Under the pieces are notes generated by a model. It was not told the DNA's origin, searched no databases, and worked only from the letters and a program-made list of their open reading frames with translations. This document shows, piece after piece, positions 63,942-64,000 of a stretch of 64,000 nucleotides of DNA. Made by a program: the position numbers and the translations under genes. The stretch spans positions 34,401 through 98,400 of the forward strand of contig NZ_BPQU01000019.1 of the NCBI RefSeq assembly GCF_022179445.1. The letters are read 5' to 3'. Source of the stretch: Methylobacterium mesophilicum (GTDB lineage Bacteria; Pseudomonadota; Alphaproteobacteria; Rhizobiales; Beijerinckiaceae). The stretch's first letter is position 1. Every line of letters starts with the position of its first letter.

Positions 63942-64000
63942 CATCCCCTCCCCCCTCTGCGGGGGAGGGTGGCCCTCGCGTCAGCGAGGGTCGGGAGAGG
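63942..64000. repeat. Dispersed palindromic repeat at the right edge
   Basis: CCCCTCCCCCCTCTGCGGGG then AGGGTGGCCCTCGCGTCAGC. Nearly the same string (one change over about 40 bases) is found at 14938-14979. The element is cut by the window edge. Confidence 0.8.

Overview
The window is GC-rich DNA (strong G/C bias at third codon positions) from an alphaproteobacterium. It is most likely a Methylobacterium/Methylorubrum-type organism. The indications are a tandem array of Porin_2-family porins with the 'ADLPIKKAAPIEYVRVC' amino end, a class I polyhydroxyalkanoate synthase, a SciP/CtrA/FlbD-type flagellar control set, an HpnL-like membrane protein, homospermidine synthase, a PmtA-like methyltransferase and two CrtI/CrtN-type desaturases. 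The genus is an inference; no rRNA or tRNA gene was seen to anchor it.

Layout. 1-2.3 kb: two citrate-type carriers on the minus strand (an MHS/MFS symporter cut by the window edge and a 2HCT-family symporter). 2.5-10.7 kb: four paralogous outer-membrane porins in tandem on the minus strand, separated by AT-rich leaders and hairpin terminators. 11-30 kb: housekeeping and metabolic genes: a secreted unknown protein, HupE/UreJ, gamma-glutamyltransferase, prfB with a programmed +1 frameshift, DUF3140, small secreted proteins, an AlaC-type aminotransferase, phaC, a FadL-type channel, an FAH-family enzyme, bioB, an orphan histidine kinase, and a TVP38-like/PmtA/MnmA group. 30.6-38.6 kb: flagellar block fliK-flgD-sciP-fliF-fliG-fliH-fliN-flbD. 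38.9-42.4 kb: non-flagellar insert (KpsE-like polysaccharide export protein, a small [2Fe-2S] protein, an HpnL-like membrane protein), after which fliP follows in translational coupling. 43.3-46.1 kb: three TadE/TadG-type pilus-associated proteins, the last with a von Willebrand A domain. 46.1-50.7 kb: a P-loop kinase, a 1114-residue TPR protein and an IalB-family protein. 51.4-57 kb: homospermidine synthase, an outer-membrane channel-like protein, a metallophosphoesterase, a truncated-type CDF transporter, a MaoC hydratase and a SpoU methyltransferase. 57.1-63.9 kb: a co-directional run of CrtI-like desaturase, DUF2141 protein, ABC ATPase, ABC permease, glutamine amidotransferase and a second CrtI-like desaturase.

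How the parts fit. Matches to the CtrA box (TTAA-N7-TTAA-like) lie before fliF, before the TadE gene and before the TPR gene. With sciP and flbD in the same region, this suggests that one cell-cycle/motility circuit controls the flagellum, surface pili and the TPR protein. The last 7 kb look like a carotenoid/isoprenoid processing unit with its own ABC exporter. Intergenic spaces carry several families of dispersed palindromic repeats, and nearly identical copies appear at 14.6-15.1, 21.5, 30.3, 38.7, 52.9 and 63.9 kb.
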